Below, in pieces: positions 12,714 through 14,627 of a stretch of 14,627 nucleotides of DNA. The number at the start of each line of letters is the position of its first letter. Position 1 is the stretch's first letter. The notes below the pieces were generated by a model. That model worked only from the letters and a program-made list of their open reading frames with translations, did no database searches and was not told the origin of the DNA. The position numbers were made by a program, and so were the translations under genes. The stretch spans positions 1 through 14,627 of the forward strand of contig CALYZR010000002.1 in the NCBI GenBank assembly GCA_945610215.1. The letters run 5' to 3'. This DNA comes from an uncultured Clostridium sp. (lineage in GTDB: Bacteria > Bacillota > Clostridia > TANB77 > CAG-508).

Positions 12714-13946
12714 TTAATTATTTGATAATTCGTTTACTTTTACGCTTCTTGTGTGTTCAATTTTTGTCCATGTTGTATCTGGTTTAATTAATGCTTTTAT
12801 ATTTATTAATATCCAAGAACCTAAGAATAATGGATAGCATAATATTCCTTTTAGCATTGGCTTAATTGGTCTTTTATCTAGCCACATTATTAGTATCGCT
12901 GTAAGTGGTGGTAAAAGGAATGTTGCTCCTATATATCTTGCATAATTCCAAAGTAGTGCAGCTGTTGTCATTCCATTTCCTGCATATATTGCAAAATTTA
13001 CTATTAATAGTCCTAATGTTATTATAAGCATTGGCATTCCCATTAAATAAAGTAGTCCGTCAAAATTCATTAATGTTTTGTGTTCTTTAACTCCTTTTGC
13101 TAAATCTTTTAAATAGTATTTAACACATTGAATATGCCCTACTGACCATCTCATTCTCTGTGTCCATGATTGTTTATATTCTAATGGTTGTTCGTCGTAA
13201 ACTATTGCATCTGTTGCCCAACCTAATTTTCTACCTTCTGCTATGTTTATTAAAGAAAATTCTATATCTTCTGTTAAAGTTTTTGTATTCCATCCTTCTT
13301 TTTGAATAAGGTCGTATTTTACCATAAATCCTGTACCATTTAATAATGGAGATAATCCTAAGTTATATCTTGCTAAATGGTAAAATCTATGCATTGTCCA
13401 GTAGAATAATGCGTATCCTGCTGACACCCAAGAATCTGTAGGATTTTTTATATCTCTATATCCCTGAACGACTTCTTCACCTTGACAAAGTTTTTTATTC
13501 ATTGCGACAAAGAAATCTGGCATTACAACATTGTCTGCATCAAAAACACACATAGCATCATATTCTGCGCCTTGTTCATTCATTTTATTTAAAAACCATT
13601 GCATTGCATAGCCTTTTGTTTTCTTTTCACTGTCAAATCTCTCATATACAATTGCTCCAGCATCTCTTGCGATTTGTGCTGTGTTATCTGTGCAGTTATC
13701 TGCTATTACATATATATCCAAAAGTTCTTTTGGATAGTTTTGATTTTTTAAACTTTCTATTAAGTTTGCTACTACAGCTGCTTCATTATGTGCTGGAATT
13801 AGAGCCATAAATTTATGATTTTTATTAACTAATAATGGTTTGTCTTTTAATTTTACTAATGAACATGCACTAATTACTATGTTATATAGCCAAAATATTG
13901 TTATAATCCAAACTAATGCTTGTTGTAATATATATAAATATTCCAT
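12714..13946 (-). CDS. Processive family 2 glycosyltransferase (membrane glycan synthase-like)
   Basis: This 410-residue membrane enzyme resembles the cellulose/hyaluronan/poly-GlcNAc synthase group, which polymerises a sugar at the cytoplasmic face and may thread the chain outward. Motifs are ALIPAHNEA (48-56), ADNCTDNT (82-89), the metal-binding DAD within FDADN (135-139), NGTGFMV (203-209), the catalytic TED (225-227) and QRMRW (263-267, the QxxRW acceptor motif). One N-terminal membrane helix lies at about 8-30 and three hydrophobic segments at about 297-321, 336-357 and 366-387. The C-terminal KPDTTWTKIEHTRS is common in this subgroup. GAGAGG precedes the ATG at a spacing near 7. It is monocistronic, with its own promoter, a hairpin at the predicted 5' end of the transcript and a strong terminator. 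No deacetylase or partner subunit is visible nearby, so the product is unknown: a surface polysaccharide or a glycolipid. Confidence 0.9.
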   Translation of the reverse strand: MEYLYILQQALVWIITIFWLYNIVISACSLVKLKDKPLLVNKNHKFMALIPAHNEAAVVANLIESLKNQNYPKELLDIYVIADNCTDNTAQIARDAGAIVYERFDSEKKTKGYAMQWFLNKMNEQGAEYDAMCVFDADNVVMPDFFVAMNKKLCQGEEVVQGYRDIKNPTDSWVSAGYALFYWTMHRFYHLARYNLGLSPLLNGTGFMVKYDLIQKEGWNTKTLTEDIEFSLINIAEGRKLGWATDAIVYDEQPLEYKQSWTQRMRWSVGHIQCVKYYLKDLAKGVKEHKTLMNFDGLLYLMGMPMLIITLGLLIVNFAIYAGNGMTTAALLWNYARYIGATFLLPPLTAILIMWLDKRPIKPMLKGILCYPLFLGSWILINIKALIKPDTTWTKIEHTRSVKVNELSNN

Positions 13947-13974
13947 TTTTATCCTCTCTTTGTTTTATAGTTTT

Positions 13975-14011
13975 AAAAGATGGCTTAACTAATATTATTA
14001 TGCCACCTTTT
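13975..14011 (-). terminator. Hairpin at the 5' end of the glycosyltransferase transcript / after pnp
   Basis: On the minus strand AAAAGGTGGC (14011-14002) pairs with GCCATCTTTT (13984-13975), with one G-U pair that is perfect only in minus-strand RNA. The loop is about 17 bases. The 3' arm ends TTTT. It could end pnp transcription, 54 bases after its stop. Since the predicted start of the glycosyltransferase transcript is near 14007, it would also lie at the very 5' end of that mRNA. Confidence 0.6.
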
Positions 14012-14013
14012 AT

Positions 14014-14042
14014 ATTATACTATTATTATAAAATTTTTGCAA
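14014..14042 (-). promoter_or_regulatory. Promoter of the processive glycosyltransferase
   Basis: On the minus strand TTGCAA (14042-14037), a 17-base spacer and a consensus TATAAT (14019-14014). The predicted start near 14007 is just inside the following hairpin. Confidence 0.75.
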
Positions 14043-14065
14043 GTTTTTAATAAAATGTTAATAAA

Positions 14066-14627
14066 TTATTCTGCTGTCTCTTCTTCTATTCCTAATCCTT
14101 TTTTTGTTAAGCTTATTTTTCCTTGATTGTCTATATCTAATACTTTTACTAGGAATTTATCTCCTTCTTTTAGCACATCTTCTACTTTTTCTATTCTTTT
14201 TTCTGATATTTTAGAAATATGAAGTAGTCCTTCTCTTCCTCCACCAAGATCCATAAATGCTCCAAATGGCATTATTTTTGTAACTGTTCCTTCATAAATT
14301 TCTCCAACTTCTATTTCTCTTACTATATCTTCAATCATTTTTTGTGCTTGTTTTGCTTTTTCTGTATCTTGTGTATAAATATATACTTTTCCATCTTCTT
14401 CTATATCGATTTTTACACCTGTTTCATCTATTATTTTGTTTATTGTTTTTCCACCGCTTCCTATAACGTCTTTTATTTTTTCTACATCTATTTTCATTGT
14501 TACTATTTTTGGTGCATATTTTGATAATTCTTTTCTAGGTTCAGCTATTTGTGGTGCCATTATTTCGTCTAGTATATATTGTCTTGCTTTTTTTGTTCTT
14601 GCAAAAGCTTCTTCTATTATTTTATAT
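14066..14627 (-). CDS. pnp: Polynucleotide phosphorylase, C-terminal part
   Basis: PNPase is the 3'-to-5' phosphorolytic exoribonuclease and polymerase of the degradosome. The gene enters from the right edge; 186 residues plus the stop are visible. The frame is open to the edge, so the ATG at 14560 is internal (MAPQIAEPRKELSKYAPKI continues an upstream helix with ARTKKARQYILDEI). Visible domains are the KH domain with VIGSGGKTINKIIDETG and VKIDIEEDGKVYIY, and the S1 domain with GEIYEGTVTKIMPFGAFMDL, GREGLLHISKIS and GKISLTKK. The protein ends soon after the S1 domain (GIEEETAE) with no long acidic tail. The catalytic RNase PH-like domains lie outside the window. Confidence 0.96.
   Translation of the reverse strand, partial: YKIIEEAFARTKKARQYILDEIMAPQIAEPRKELSKYAPKIVTMKIDVEKIKDVIGSGGKTINKIIDETGVKIDIEEDGKVYIYTQDTEKAKQAQKMIEDIVREIEVGEIYEGTVTKIMPFGAFMDLGGGREGLLHISKISEKRIEKVEDVLKEGDKFLVKVLDIDNQGKISLTKKGLGIEEETAE

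Noticed and set aside
1..14627. tRNA, rRNA, CRISPR array, transposase or phage genes
   Set aside because: None seen: no cloverleaf-like block in the short intergenic gaps, no regularly spaced direct repeats, and no recognisable transposase or phage protein.

Overview
The window is chromosomal DNA from a low-GC Bacillota, most likely an uncultured gut-type member of the Clostridia. The core genes are strongly AT-biased (one sampled 60-base line in trmR is about 27% GC) and use A/T-ending codons. Ribosome binding sites are GGAGG-like, promoters are TTGACA/TATAAT-like and often carry a TGn extended -10, and intrinsic terminators are plentiful. The cmk-plsC, typA and trmR-trhP gene sets are typical of Firmicutes. 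Nearly everything is on the minus strand, so the natural reading order runs from the right edge to the left.

Reading right to left: (1) the 3' end of pnp (KH and S1 domains); (2) a processive family 2 glycosyltransferase with its own promoter and a hairpin at the predicted 5' end of its transcript; (3) a prepilin-like protein whose C-terminal half is a formylglycine-generating-enzyme-like / C-type-lectin-fold domain, with its own promoter and terminator; (4) a probable operon of a P-loop/Asp23 fusion protein, cmk and plsC, with an imperfect palindromic repeat between cmk and plsC; (5) an island of two convergent genes of higher GC (7395-7820 plus, 7933-8448 minus) that I cannot assign, each with its own promoter and terminator; (6) a probable operon of typA/bipA, a 107-residue unknown, and the wobble-uridine tRNA modification pair trmR and trhP, split by a plus-strand 79-residue unknown gene, followed by a hemolysin-III-family membrane protein; (7) ruvB, a GtrB/DPM1-like glycosyltransferase and the first 17 codons of queH at the left edge.

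Two pathways that modify tRNA position 34 are present: TrhP and TrmR (5-hydroxy- then 5-methoxyuridine) and QueH (queuosine). Translation (TypA), RNA decay (PNPase), recombination (RuvB), nucleotide supply (Cmk) and phospholipid synthesis (PlsC) make up the rest of the core. The least ordinary content is the accessory material set between core genes: three unassigned genes of deviant composition in self-contained transcription units, a pseudoknot-capable leader, the palindromic repeat, a palindrome-containing insertion inside trmR, and the prepilin-lectin fusion. No rRNA, tRNA, CRISPR array, transposase or integrase was seen. Several start codons are moved downstream of the longest reading frame because a well-spaced ribosome binding site points to an internal ATG; this is stated in each entry.
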